From NCBI GenBank assembly GCA_947652605.1, contig OX393577.1, forward strand, positions 57,622,108-57,686,107: DNA of 64,000 nt. The letters run 5' to 3'. The notes below the pieces were generated by a model. It was given only the letters and a program-made list of their open reading frames with translations, did no database searches and was not told the DNA's origin. Positions 44,141-55,232 of the stretch are shown piece after piece. This DNA is from Elmis aenea. Taxonomy: Eukaryota > Arthropoda > Insecta > Coleoptera > Elmidae. Made by a program: the position numbers and the translations under genes. Positions within the stretch are counted from its first letter, which is position 1. Each line of letters starts with the position of its first letter.

Positions 44141-44938
44141 TTTTACAGCCTATTGATATTTTTTAATGCACAGTTAATTTAGTTCGGCCCTTGAATAAGA
44201 TTGGTTTTCCCAATACACTTTTTGTATTATAAATTGTTGAACGTCCGTTGTTTTAAGGTTTAGAAATTAAAAACTCTGGATTTACAGGACGGTTTTTATT
44301 GATTTTGGTTAAAAATCCGACGTTTCGCACTTAATGTTTTTAAGGCTTTTTCAAGGGCTGAAAACAAATGTGATTACAAATTTCATTTATAAAACTATTC
44401 TTAACATGACTTGAAAACGATTAAATATAAATAACATAAATTTTAAATACTAGATACAAGTTACAATTAGATTGAAACAATTATACAATAAAAATACTTA
44501 CAATTTTAACAATATTCATTGATAATTGACAAGGCTAACATGGTGCACATAACCATTTGTTTTTTGTATGTGTAGAACAATTCGAAAGTCAAAAATAACA
44601 GTGATACAGTCGCACTAATTTATTGTAAAATGTAAACAGTCTTTTCATTAAAAGGATTTTATGTGTAAAAATGTAAATTAAAACGGATAACATAAAATTT
44701 TAAAAAAGACAGACACAAAAGCAAACACTTTAAAAATTTTACGTACAATAGTCAGGTTCAACACCAGTAACATTTTATAACAGTTTTAGAGAAAGGGGGG
44801 AAACTGAACTATGTGGACCATAATTTTTTAATTAATTAGTAGATGTCCTAAGTTGGTTTAACACAACTTCAAATTTTATTGAAAACTACTTTTGAAATTA
44901 AGATTATTTGGAGTAATGTTATTAAAGGAATGTATTAT
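44141..44938. other. No gene; a possible Penelope-type 3' tail
   Basis: At 44286-44370 the minus strand has AGTGCGAAACGTCGG preceded by GCCCTTGAAAAAGCC. This resembles the noncoding end of insect Penelope-like elements. No GIY-YIG coding lies next to it. The rest is AT-rich and featureless. Confidence 0.35.
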
Positions 44939-45060
44939 GGTTACAGATATCAAAAAGTAATTTGTAAGTCTTTTGACATTATGTTATCAATGTCAGATCT
45001 GTCATTACATTGATAACATATGTCAAAAGACTTACAAATTACTTTTTGATATCTGTAACC
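44939..45060. repeat. Near-perfect 122-bp hairpin
   Basis: GGTTACAGATATCAAAAAGT at the left is mirrored at the right, and the arms (about 54 bp each) match with a one-base slip at GACATTATG/GACATATG. The loop is about a dozen bases around CAGATCTGTCATTA. No flanking duplication was recognised. Confidence 0.88.
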
Positions 45061-45721
45061 AAAACAGTTTAATAATTAAATAAAACGATATTCATATTTC
45101 AATTTCATTAACATACATACGTTCTAACTGCTAATAAACAAACCGTCAAATAAAATAGGAGTATTTTTTAATAAACCACTTTTATTAATATGAAACATTC
45201 ATTAAAAGCGATCTGTTTACGTTTGCCTAAAAAGCTTTCATAACTTTTTTATTTTCAGCTGTTAATCCACTAAAACCTATTAATTACCTCGTTATAATTA
45301 CTTAACTTTTATATTCATACACGTTGCGTGCAGTCGAGGTAAAACATTTTAGAATACATTATTAGCTCTTTTAAAATACGTAACTGTATTTCCCGAGGGA
45401 GAATCAATTTGAAACGATTTCCTCTTCATGCATCACGCACCAAGCGCAGTCTTTAGACTAACCGCGAAGCAATATATTTAATGAAATGTTGTAGTAAGAT
45501 AACACTAATTGGCTCGAAACAGTTTCTCTACGTTTTCTTTCTAAATATTGTCTCTTCCACATGTTCCGATACTGCAGTCATCGTAGTATTCATTGATTGC
45601 ACTATAATAAAATTAAATTGTCAAAGGTTGTTTCATACCTCTTAGCGTACTACTTTAATGTGAGATCAAAGTAAATAGTTATTTACGTAACTAGACCGGA
45701 AAGTGGTACTTTACTGGATAA
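45061..45721. other. No gene seen
   Basis: Nothing recognised. Confidence 0.5.
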
Positions 45722-45768
45722 GTCTACAGTTTTTGGACTCACCTACAGCTAGTCCAAAAACTGTAGAC
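45722..45768. repeat. Perfect 18-bp-arm hairpin
   Basis: GTCTACAGTTTTTGGACT (45722-45739) and its exact complement (45751-45768) enclose an 11-base loop. It abuts the larger hairpin that follows with no spacer. Confidence 0.9.
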
Positions 45769-45966
45769 AATTTTTTGTTTATATAACGTTTATTACTCGC
45801 ATTAAAAGAAAATATCGCTTATACACAAAAGGCTATAAAATACAACTTTCCTTTAACTGACAAAGTAATCAGTTAAAGGAAAGTTGTATTTTATAGCCTT
45901 TTGTGTATATAAGCGATATTTTCTTTTAATGCGAGTAATAAACGTTATACCTATAAACAAAAAATT
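45769..45966. repeat. 198-bp hairpin with about 92-98-bp arms
   Basis: The left arm (45769-45860) and right arm (45869-45966) are complementary except for a 4-base and a 2-base indel, around an 8-base loop (CAAAGTAA). It has no coding capacity. The origin is unknown: it could be a palindromic MITE, a hairpin RNA source, or an assembly product. Confidence 0.9.
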
Positions 45967-46855
45967 CGACAATACCAACGCTAAAATAGTTGTTTAAGTG
46001 CAAGTTTTTTAAATTTTTTTTTGCTTTTATTTGTAAACGAAATAATTTAAATATTTTAAATTTAAAGAAATGAACCACGTTGATAAGTCCAAAGGAATAT
46101 AAAAGCTTTATGGGTCCTATCCTATCCTATCCTTCGTTATAATACAAATGAAAATTTACCGACAAGTTTAAAATTAATATTGCCGTTTTATATCCATCCC
46201 AATAATTATTTTAAAAAGTTGTAAATAATTTTAATAACTATAAATTAGCAGAAGCATGCTAAAAGATTTATTGGAAAATTTCTACAGTTAATTTAATAAT
46301 ATTATACTAACTTTGCGAAATAAGAACTAAACATTCCCTATAAATTAGTCTTTGCACTCAAAGATCGTGCAGCTAATTTAGTAATTTGCAATTATTAGGT
46401 GATTGTTCGCTGAAATAGACCAATGATTGGCTTGCTTCCAACTTCGAGAAAAACTAATCTGGATTGAACTAACTCTTGCATTTAAAAAGGGTTTAAATGG
46501 ACCTATAAAACGATTTTAGTGCAGATTTAACATTGTCCATAAGTGATAGAATTAGACATCGTATAGTCATGAAATTATTGGCTTAAACATTAACTAGAAC
46601 ATTTAGACCTCAACATCGACAATAAATAGATTTTTCTCAACACTGCTCTTGATAAACTGTATAAAAAATTTCCATTTTAGACTCCTTATTTTTAAGACTA
46701 AGAAACCGAAGATTTACAAAAATCGTTACTAGTTCGCAAGTACGCATGGGGGAAGGATGAGGGGGTTAAATCCCCCCCCAAATTTGAAAAGAACTAAAAT
46801 TATTACAACCGTATTTCAAAATTGCGTGACAGACTGCTTTTCCATACATATTAGT
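45967..46855. other. No gene seen
   Basis: AT-rich. It includes a TATCCTATCCTATCCTTCG micro-tandem near 46115 and a C8 tract near 46775. Confidence 0.5.
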
Positions 46856-46911
46856 AGTTATTTATGTATCAAGGCCAAAAAGTATATTTTTTTCGGCCGC
46901 GTCTGGTTTGG
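46856..46911 (+). repeat. Paralogue of the 25536-25590 repeat end
   Basis: TTATTTATGTATCAAGGCC and the following CGGCCGCGTCTGGTTTG match the start of the inverted-repeat cluster at 25.5 kb. The match stops at GGTTTG, so this is a truncated end. Confidence 0.7.
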
Positions 46912-46930
46912 AAAAAGTATTTCTTTAAAT

Positions 46931-46951
46931 AGAATTGTGGCGCTTAATGGG
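46931..46951 (+). repeat. piggyBac right-end fragment of the 31666 family
   Basis: TGTGGCGCTTAATGGG followed by TTAA (46952-46955) matches the right terminus TTGGCGTTTAATGGG of the inner piggyBac element at 33311-33326. Confidence 0.55.
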
Positions 46952-47032
46952 TTAAGGCGGCGAAGTTTCCTTGAGAAATCCTACATGTTACGTATTTTTT
47001 TTTAATATTTAAATTTGGGATCATCCGGTATA

Positions 47033-48505
47033 CAGCGTGGTGCTTTTTTCGATGCTCACCAATCACCATTGCTATCTTGGAAACGGTAAGAGATACAAGG
47101 TCGGTTAAATTAGAGAAAAGTTGCACATTTTTATGGCGATTAAGAATCTGAAAAGAAATCCTGCATATTTTGATTCGTTTTTGATTTATTACAAAAAAAA
47201 ACTGAAAAATGTGATTTTAGAAAAATATTATTATCTTCCCTACCATTGACGCTATTTCATTTAAACTTGGTAACTGTATGTTTTTGACCGTCCTTTTTTT
47301 CTAAGCCTTCTAGATTTTAAGTTGCGATAGTCAACTTTTTTATTTCTTATGGCCACCATATTGGATTTTTACACCATCAAACAGACAAAAAAATTAGCTT
47401 TTTAGATTGGTAACTAACATACTTTTTTCTTTCAAAAAAACTTTTTAAAATTTGAAAATTTGTAAAAATAATCTATAAAATCGTGAATGTGCTGAAAAAC
47501 AATTGAAATTATAATATAAATAAAAGTGACACAATATTTTATAGGTCTAATAAAATAACGAAATGACAATAAATTTAAAACACCAGATAAATAATTAAAT
47601 GAAATGTTTAAAGTGCGCGCCGTTATGTATGATGAAGTGGTTAGTCCTCAAATTCATTTCGTTCACTGCCTTTACGATAGTTTGTCTCGATATGGAGTCG
47701 AAAGCATTTTTGATTTTACCGCGAAGAAGTTAAATATATTCCGTTAGGGTTGCATAAACAACATCAATGTAAAAGTAATCCATAGGCGTTAAACATGGCG
47801 ATCGCGGAGGCCAATGAACATGACCAAACGTACCAAGTCATGAATTTTGAAAGCGTACATCTAAATTAATATCCTTTTACAATGCCGAATTTACTGATGA
47901 TTTTGAATTGTTAATAATGGCAATTCGCCTAACATATCTTCTAAATATGTTTCCAACAATCTTAATTTCGTTATCATTAGACCAATAAAATGTTCTGTAG
48001 CTTTTAATTATATCATAGTTTCAATTGTTTTTCAGAGCATTTTCGATTTTATGAATTATTTACACAAATTTTAAAATTTCAACAAGTTTTTTGAAAGAAA
48101 AAAGATATGTTGGTTACCAATCTGTAAAGCTAATTTTTTTGTCTGTGTGATGGTGTAAAAATCCAATATGGCGGCCATAAGAAATAAAAAAGTTGACTAT
48201 CGCAACTTGAAATCTAGAAGGCTTAGAAAATTTCTGTTGACGTCATCAAACCCAGGACGGTCAAAACATAAGGTTACCAAGTTTAAATGAAATAGCGTCA
48301 ATGGTAGGAAAGATAATAATATTTTTCTAAAATCACATTTTTCAGTTTTTTTGTAATAAATCAAAAACGAATCAAAATATCCAGGATTTCTTTTCAGATT
48401 CTTAATCGCCATAAAAATGTGCAACTTTTCTCTAATTTAACCGACCTTGTATCTTTTACCGTTTCCAAGATAGCAATGGTGAGCATCGAAAAAAGCACCA
48501 CCCTG
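47033..48505. mobile_element. Foldback element with about 490-bp arms (CAGGG/TA group)
   Basis: The left end CAGCGTGGTGCTTTTTTCG and the inverted right end CAGGGTGGTGCTTTTTTCG are flanked by TA (47031-47032, 48506-48507). The arms (about 47033-47520 and 48003-48505) pair along their full length, with an extra stretch of about 20 bases in the right arm near 48232. The loop (47521-48002) carries a transposase C-terminal remnant on the minus strand. Paired short frames in the arms are mirror copies, not genes. Confidence 0.88.
47590..47960 (-). pseudogene. Transposase C-terminal remnant in a foldback loop
   Basis: On the minus strand, shifting frames read HVHWPPRSPCLTPMDYFYID, then VVYATLTEYI, RGKIKNAFDSISRQTIVKAV, NEMNLRTNHFIIHNGAHFKH and a stop. 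The WPPRSPDLTPMDYF segment is the third catalytic-aspartate region of IS630/Tc1/mariner-type transposases. The following helices and the NGAHFKH ending match the C-termini of arthropod members. Frameshifts interrupt it. The earlier catalytic regions are not recognisable upstream, where the arms begin. Confidence 0.75.
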
Positions 48506-48507
48506 TA

Positions 48508-49344
48508 TATGTATATGTGTTATTTTAAATATATATTTTACATATAAATGAAATACGGCTCTGTAACACCATAACTTTTAAAACCAGAATTTTAATTTAT
48601 TCGTATATTCTGATATTTTGTGCTTACTCACCTCGCTGTAATTTGTTTCTTTGTGGGAAACTCGCGGTCTTTGTGGAATATTGATAATGCTCTTGTACCA
48701 AGTACGACAGCGATAGCGATACACACGCGTAGCATCAAAGAGAGAGAAGAAAACTATTAGTCTTTGCTCTCGTAATACGCCGCACTGCAGAGCTTTGTTA
48801 CATAATGAATTTTGATTTTTACTTTGTTATGGATATCGAGTACTCAACTCGCCGACTCATCTCTTAAATTCTGAACTTTCAAGATAAAAGGGCCTTTTGT
48901 TTTATTTTTTATTTCTATTAGCATATTTTTGTACATTCGGAATACTCGGCACACTAGCGCTTTAAAATGGAAGCGGACCGGGTTTCAAACCTATTAGAGT
49001 GCTTCAGAGAGCATAAATTAGGATTCTTGAAAAATATACGGACAAAACAGTTCCGTAAAAGAATTCTGTTATGCATCAATAACTTGGGTGCGCTACAGGA
49101 CAGGATTTTGCAGATAAAACATTCCAGACTTCCGTTAACACTGCTGTATTACCAACACAAACGAATTTAAGAATTATTACAAGCTGGCATTTTTCCACAA
49201 ATGTTCTCTTATTGGTTAAACTGTATCTTAAAATTAAAAATAAATAGCAATAGTTAAACGCAAACACCAATAAATCATAACGGATGAGAAAGCAAAGCTT
49301 AGTGTTATAGCAGCATATCATCATTTTACAACGTATATTTTTTT
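48508..49344. other. No recognised gene
   Basis: A 67-codon frame at 48967-49170 (MEADRVSNLLECFREHKLGF and onward) is basic and helical in appearance but matches no family I know. Sequence before it (48640-48790) is somewhat GC-richer. I leave it unassigned. Confidence 0.35.
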
Positions 49345-50225
49345 GATAAAAATGGGAACATAATTACGGATGAGGAAAAAATAATGGAAAGATGGAGACA
49401 ATACTTAAAAGACCTAGCGGAGACAGATTAAATAAACCAAAGATACGAAGTAACAAATGGAAGATGCGACAGAGGATATCAGGAGATAACGAAGACTACA
49501 ATGGAAGAATTAGAAAAATCAATAGTAAAATTAAACACAGGAGAAGCAGCAGGTAAAGATAGTTTTACACCGGAAATGATTAAATACAAGGAAGAATTAT
49601 TAGGGAAAGACGCGCTAAGGGCTCTGTCCAACGAACTAGTAGAATCAAGAAAAGAAAATAAGCGCAACGACAGGAAATATGGGGAAAATATTTAACAGTT
49701 TCAGAACAACATTTTTTGGAAACAGAGAAGTCCCAAAACGAACAAAAGTGGAAGTGGTCAAAAAGTAACTCTGGCACACTTATACGGAATTGAAACGTGA
49801 ACACTCACAAACAAAAATAGTAGCCGTGTGTATGCAGCAAAAATGAGGTTTCTAAGAAAAATCCAAATAAAAAAAAAAAAAAAAAAAGATAGAATCAGAA
49901 ATGAAACATATGGAGAACAATTAAAGATAAAATCAGTTGATACAAAAATACAAGTAACACAGCTGGGATAGTGGAGTCACATTTATTGGATGAAAGAAGA
50001 AAGGTTATCCAGAAAAACCTATGCAGCAAGATCACAGGGAAAAAACAAAATAGGTAGACCGAGAAAAACCTGGCAAGACGAAATTAAGAAAGCAGCAACG
50101 GATAGAAACATCAAATGGAAAAACATAAAAAAAAGCTAGCACAAGACAGAATAGCGAGAAAAAAGTCAGCACAACACAACTCAACAATGCTACACCTAGA
50201 GTAGAAGAACTCATGACAAAATAAA
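49345..50225 (+). pseudogene. LINE, internally deleted (linker, then 3' RT tail)
   Basis: The first part reads GNIITDEEKIMERWRQYLKD, then TMEELEKSIVKLNTGEAAGK and DSFTPEMIKYKEELLGKD. This is the linker-to-RT start common in LINEs whose proteins are often labelled craniofacial-development-protein-2-like. The text then jumps to a distal segment: VYAAKMRFLRKI, QLKIKSVDTKIQVTQL, HIYWMKEERLSRKTYAARSQ and KNKIGRPRKTWQDEIKKA, and ends LAQDRIARKKSAQ. The catalytic RT core is deleted. An A-rich run near 49870 and in-frame stops confirm decay. Confidence 0.75.
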
Positions 50226-50359
50226 AAATAAATATCTCTTGAGCAGTTATCTCGGCAAACATAAAAGTAAAATTTGACTTGTGGTCACACTATAAGTGTT
50301 CGTTGACATTTTGCTAGCAATAATTCTTAAAGATGGTCTTATTTTGGAAATAAAGTATA

Positions 50360-50430
50360 CAGGGTGGTCCACATGGAAGGGCCACTATTGAGATTTCGTA
50401 AACGGTAAGAGCTACAAAGAATTTTATTCT
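50360..50430 (+). repeat. Orphan CAGGG-type left end
   Basis: After TA, CAGGGTGGTCCACATGGAAG continues to a TTTCGTAAACGGTAAGAGCT stretch typical of this group's inner arm. It is cut off at the Penelope-like sequence. Confidence 0.55.
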
Positions 50431-50439
50431 TCAGGCTTT

Positions 50440-51299
50440 CGCGGCTATCGTCCATGTTACATCACATCAATACAGTCTTCAACGCTCCAGTGACGCTCTC
50501 CAGTAAACTAAGAAGAACGCCTGGCTCAGGATTGAATCACCCGGGCATATATAGCATACCCTGCTCCTGTGGAAAAGTGTATATAGGACAGACTGGCAGA
50601 AGCTTACAAACGCGCCTTAACCCTTTGCCTGTCCTGTGCATCACCGGTGATGCACACAAAAAAATGGTCCTTCGTACGCTCTGTGTATCATATGGAAAAC
50701 ACATATCTTTGCACTTGCTAGATGCTTTACACTTATCCTGACACTACATTATACGTATAAAATAATCCCATAGAGCCGTAGAACATGATAAATGGGAAAT
50801 ATTTAAATGGACGTACGGTGCAAATTTTATGTTAAATTTTGGACAGGCAAAGGGTTAAAGAACATGAAGGGCAAACAAAAAGAAAACAAATAGAAAAATC
50901 GGCCGTAACAGAACATGCCCAGGACATGGGGCATACCATACTTTTCGACGACACAAAATTACTGGCCCGCGCCAACCACTTCTGGCCTAGACTATTTAGG
51001 GAATCTATGGAAATTGCCAAGAACCCCAACAACTTTAACAGAGACACAGGCCTGCAACTACCAAGCATTTGGAAACCGGTCATCAAGAAATCGCTGAGAA
51101 ATCGTCAGGCGGAACACCACGCCTCCACAGCCGGATATATAACCCTGCAACAAACCCACCAATTCAGTCGTTTGATAAAGACCAACATAGAATGGTCGAA
51201 ACGTCACACAAATCAAGAAGACGCGGTTCCAAACCCGGGAACGAAGATTGTAACAGCTATAAAGAAGTTTAAATTAGACACATTGTTCAGTGATGCTTT
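50440..51299 (+). pseudogene. Penelope-like element GIY-YIG endonuclease region
   Basis: The frame from 50454 reads TLSSKLRRTPGSGLNHPGIY and then SIPCSCGKVYIGQTGRSLQT. This is the CxC-K-YIGQTGR core of the GIY-YIG endonuclease at the C-terminus of Penelope-like retroelements. At 50617-50620 (TTAA) a 234-bp MITE interrupts it. The coding text resumes at 50855 with KEHEGQ, KSAVTEHAQDMGHTILFDDT, ARANHFWPRLFRESMEIAKN and LQLPSIWKPVIK. Removing the MITE and one TTAA gives continuous codons across the junction (R-L-K-E-H-E). The reverse transcriptase upstream is missing (5' truncation near 50440). The open frame after the junction runs about 150 codons. Confidence 0.88.
50621..50854. mobile_element. 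234-bp piggyBac-type MITE
   Basis: The perfect 14-bp ends CCCTTTGCCTGTCC and GGACAGGCAAAGGG are flanked by TTAA (50617-50620, 50855-50858). A perfect 20-bp palindrome, GTGCATCACCGGTGATGCAC, lies at 50636-50655 just inside the left end. No coding capacity. Confidence 0.93.
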
Positions 51300-51375
51300 C
51301 AGGTGTCGGCAACACGCGGGCCGCGGGCCGCATGTGGCACTTTATGTGTTTTGATCCGGCCCGCCAAGTAATAAT
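51300..51375 (+). repeat. hAT-type terminus fragment
   Basis: CAGGTGTCGGCAACACGCGG followed by GGCCGCATGTGGC and CCGGCCCGCC follows the CAGGGGTCGGCAACC...GGCCCGC pattern of a widespread hAT end. It begins right where the Penelope-like coding text stops and is cut by the next CAGGG element. Confidence 0.65.
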
Positions 51376-51384
51376 CTAAATAAA

Positions 51385-51500
51385 CAGGGTGTTTCTTAAA
51401 TATTGCGAAACACTTTGGGAGGTAATTCCTTATAGAAAATTAAGGGGGATTTTTATATAAGTTTTTTCCATTAAACGTCTCCTTTCGGAGTTACAAAAAT
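51385..51500 (+). repeat. Orphan CAGGG end, paralogue of 158-300
   Basis: CAGGGTGTTTCTTAAATATTG matches position 158 onward in the same orientation, including ACGTCTCCTTTCGGAGTTAC at the inner side. Confidence 0.65.
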
Positions 51501-53010
51501 AGTAATAAATAATAGCAAAATTAAGTTCGGTTTCTGTAAAACGTCTCAATTACCTACGCCCAGATGGTCAACAATACCCCTTTCTGTGGAATTTTGATCA
51601 TTCGTATAAACAATTCATGGTCGTTAATATTTCAGTGACTAATAATTTACAAAACTTTGCTATATTTACTTTAAAAATCACTCGTTTTAAGTTTGCTTTC
51701 GTTTTGTATAATTTATGGTTTGTATTTAATCCCTAGATGTAGGAATGATAGTTTTGTAACAATTTTAAATAATTTTTTTCTACTACCACTAATATAAAAT
51801 GACTCTTACCGTACAGCCTGCATGCATAGTAAGTTGGTCCTTACGCACGGTAAGCAAAAAGCACAATTTTTTAAAAAAATTACCAAAGTAGACTCACGTC
51901 AAACACTTCCTGCATCCCTAGTAAGTGAGTTATATTGTCTAGAAATGTCAAAGTAGGCTTACGTCAAAATTGACGAGACAACGTAATTACATGTGTCCCT
52001 ATATTAGCCAAAAGCCGTTAAAATCGTAGGTATTATGTGATCGTAGAAAAAGTAAGCTACATAACACGAGTTGTAAAGCATGTACGATCAACTTTTCCAC
52101 GTGCATAATATGCTTCTTACAACTCTTATGTAATATACAATTATCCATTTGATATTTCAAGCTATTTCTCTTTTGTTTTTTAGGTACAAATGCATCCCTT
52201 CCACTTATTGCGTCCATTCCAGTGTAATAAACTTTTGTATCTCTTGAGCTTTTAAATTATGAATATCGGAACTGGATCGTTCTGTATGCATATTTACAAC
52301 GACCGTTAATTAGCTACAAATGCAGCGCGCTAAATTTCCTTTCATTAATGTTGTATTGTACTTACAAATCGTTTTTTTTAATAACTAGTTCTTTTCATTC
52401 ATGAAGCACAAAACAGTAAAATTCCAGTATAAATTCAATTGTTCCCAGAAATCGGTAAGAGCAAAAACTGACCCGCTGTGTTCAGATATAGAAACATAAT
52501 CAAATTTGGATATTGGCGTTGACGGAGGTACAAGAAAAGTTTATTTTATTAATGGAATGCCAAGCGCTGCCGTACTTTATTTTGTTGTTTTAAATATTTT
52601 TATGTTAGCATTTCATATTAGCGCAGCGGGTTACGGTTTCCGAATACCCGGGAATAACGAAAACAAGAACATGCTATGCTCATAATTGCGTTACATGTTA
52701 TATTGTATATTTTGTAAATATAAAATCAACATCCAATTTAAAATAGTCTGTAAAATAATAGTTTATTTTAATACTGTTTATCCTGCAACATATTCAGTTA
52801 CTTTATAAAAACATTAGCGAAGACAATGCAACTAAAGTGATTCTAAACATTTTTGTAGGATGCAATAGTAAAAATGAATACGAGGACCAAGCTGAATTTA
52901 TTGGGAACTAAAAAAAAAAAAACAAGTAGGCTGTGAAACGCAAAATACATCTCTTCCTGCAATTAACACGAAAACAGTTTTACCTTAAGTATTCAGTATT
53001 CCACAGAAGA
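51501..53010. other. No gene seen
   Basis: AT-rich, with nothing recognised. Confidence 0.5.
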
Positions 53011-53014
53011 GAAT

Positions 53015-53275
53015 TATGCTCTATCATAATAATGTATCTTCTCATCAGGAAGCTACAAACCTCCAGTTTTTGGCAGAAAAAAGTAACAGCATCCACAGCT
53101 CTCACCTGACTTGGAAAATGCGATTTATGGTTACAATTTGAACTTTGTCGATAAAAAGTTTTTGTCTGAGGAGAATATTCATATAAACATTCACAATTAT
53201 TTTACAAGTATTACGAAAATAACATTGCTTTGGAGTTTTTCAGAGTTAAAAATAAAAATTTATGAAGTATAGGTA
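53015..53275 (+). pseudogene. Possible mariner C-terminal remnant
   Basis: In plus-strand frames I read HNNVSSHQEATNLQFLAEK, where a mariner has HDNAPAHxA..T..FLA. A shifted SSPDLENAIYGYNLNF and FLSEENIHINIHNYFTSITK follow, like the region after SPDLAPCDFFLFP. The key aspartates appear changed (HNN for HDN) or shifted. The match is short and degenerate, so this is tentative. Confidence 0.45.
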
Positions 53276-53426
53276 CTATTGAACATATTTAAAATGAAAT
53301 CTCAGAAAATATTAATTGTAGAAGTCTACATAAAAACAATTTTGTTGTAATCAGCACAAAAAAAAACACGTATTTTATAAAGAAATTTGTAAGTCACCCT
53401 GTTTACAGACTTTTATCCTTGATCTA

Positions 53427-54073
53427 CAGGGTGATTGATTGGAACCGTGCATTGGAAAATGTCCTTATTTAAATACTCTTGATTTTTCATTTTCATGAAC
53501 ACTTCAGTACAGACTAACGTGATAAAAGTGGTTAACAGTTATTAATATTGGTATTTATTGTCATTGTCTTAGTCCATTTCTCTAATAATTTTTCCAATAA
53601 AATAAAATGTTTTTTTTTTCTTCATGAAATTCCACCAGAACAAAGTCATTCATTTTAATGTCTTTTAAATCGACGCCTAATACTGCTGGCAAATTTTCAT
53701 TTACTTAACGGAATGTATAGTAAAACATCTACCTCTGACGAAGTAAATGACCATTAAATAAGCCTTAAATTTATTTGTATTAGAAATTTTTTGTTTAAAT
53801 AGATTTTTCTAAAAAGACAATTCTTTTTTATTTGATTTGTTTTTTTTTAACTTTGTCCTTAATTTTAATATGTCAATAGTTTTATAAATCCCAAGTTTTT
53901 AAATTAACATAGGTAAAATTTAAATTGATAGAATTGGAGTAGGTTAAAACGTTTCATAAAATATTGTTACTAAAGAGATCATATGCCTTTATAGCCATAG
54001 CCAACATTTTAGATTATTAGCTTATTTCATTCTCAATATAACTCTTAATGCATAGTTCCAATCATTGACCCTG
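53427..54073. mobile_element. CAGGG/TA MITE, 647 bp
   Basis: The ends CAGGGTGATTGATTGGAAC and, inverted, CAGGGTCAATGATTGGAAC are flanked by TA (53425-53426, 54074-54075). The interior is AT-rich and noncoding. A truncated relative is at 22585-23229. Confidence 0.8.
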
Positions 54074-54075
54074 TA

Positions 54076-54980
54076 TATACAAATTTACGGAACATCTAAA
54101 TCAAACACCTTGTGTTAAGTTATTTATGGGTAATATTTTTTTGCATGCAAACATTTCCTTCCGAACCCTTTTTTGGGAAAGTCTGTCTATGCCTATAAAG
54201 GTTTTCATTGTAAATTTTTAATGATTTCAAAATAAAAAAATTCAAACACTTTGTATAAATAACGCCCATGTTTAAATTAAAATACCACGTTCCGAAATGT
54301 ATGTTTTATTTTGATCTTTGTTTAAATAAGGCATTTGTAATAAATTACCAAAATAGTAGTTTTATAGCTATAAAGGGACTAATTCTAATTAAGACGTTAT
54401 CACGTCGTAATCAATTTAGCGAAACGATATAATCATTTCCAATTAGATAAACAAGTAAGATCATTATGTTGTAGTTATCGGAAATATCTGAATGAGTTGA
54501 GTCAAATTTATTAAGCACGACTACAGAATGTTTTTATTTATTTTGCCATTACTTTAAATTTAATCCAATATTGGTACTGCAAAGCAAACTCAGTGCTTTC
54601 GTACACATCTCATCATAAATCTTTTAAATATATTCCCAAAGAGAAATGCAAATTGATGTAAAATTCATTAAAGTGTCCTGAATCTAATGTTTTTTCAAAA
54701 TATGATTAATGCGTTTTTGTTAAATATTTACATAACATAAACAACTAATGAATTGCCGCTATTAAAAATAATATACAATCAATTCATTAAGAACAATAAG
54801 AACACAGATTTGTGGGAAACCGTTAAAGATGAATATATGATTAAATTGGCTTTCGCAGGGTTTCGTTTTTGACGTTTTTCTCCGGAACCGTTGTCAAAAT
54901 TTACCGGTAATTTTGGTAACCATATTGGCCGCTTAAACCAGTAAATCGGTTAACTGTTTTCCGGTAATTAAACCCCTAGT
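54076..54980. other. No gene seen
   Basis: AT-rich. Around 54890-54990 there are ACCGGTAA-type phrases reminiscent of a MITE end, but no pair was found. Confidence 0.45.
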
Positions 54981-54984
54981 TGCA

Positions 54985-55165
54985 ATAGATGAAATTTGGA
55001 GTAATGATTATGATCCAAAAAGCAAAGAAATATCAAAATCGTGGATAAATACTTGTTCTCTTCGGCCCAAATGTTGTTTTGCAGGATAATGCCCCTATGT
55101 AGTCCCAAGATTTACAAGCCAAAAATGTGTCTCCAAAACTCGATCTGGATACGGTCCCATGCTGT
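54985..55165 (+). pseudogene. mariner catalytic-region remnant
   Basis: The frames read DEIWSNDYDPKSKEISKSWI, like the GDEKW.Y.YDP..K..S.EW of the first catalytic motif. After a large gap NNVVLQDNAPM follows, the second catalytic motif. Stops and a shift separate them. The piece ends before the third motif, near the hAT MITE at 55233. Confidence 0.6.
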
Positions 55166-55232
55166 AATTGTGGTGTTAAAAAGCACTTTAAATAATAAAT
55201 AAAATTAACAACACTATCACTGCTGTTTTAAA

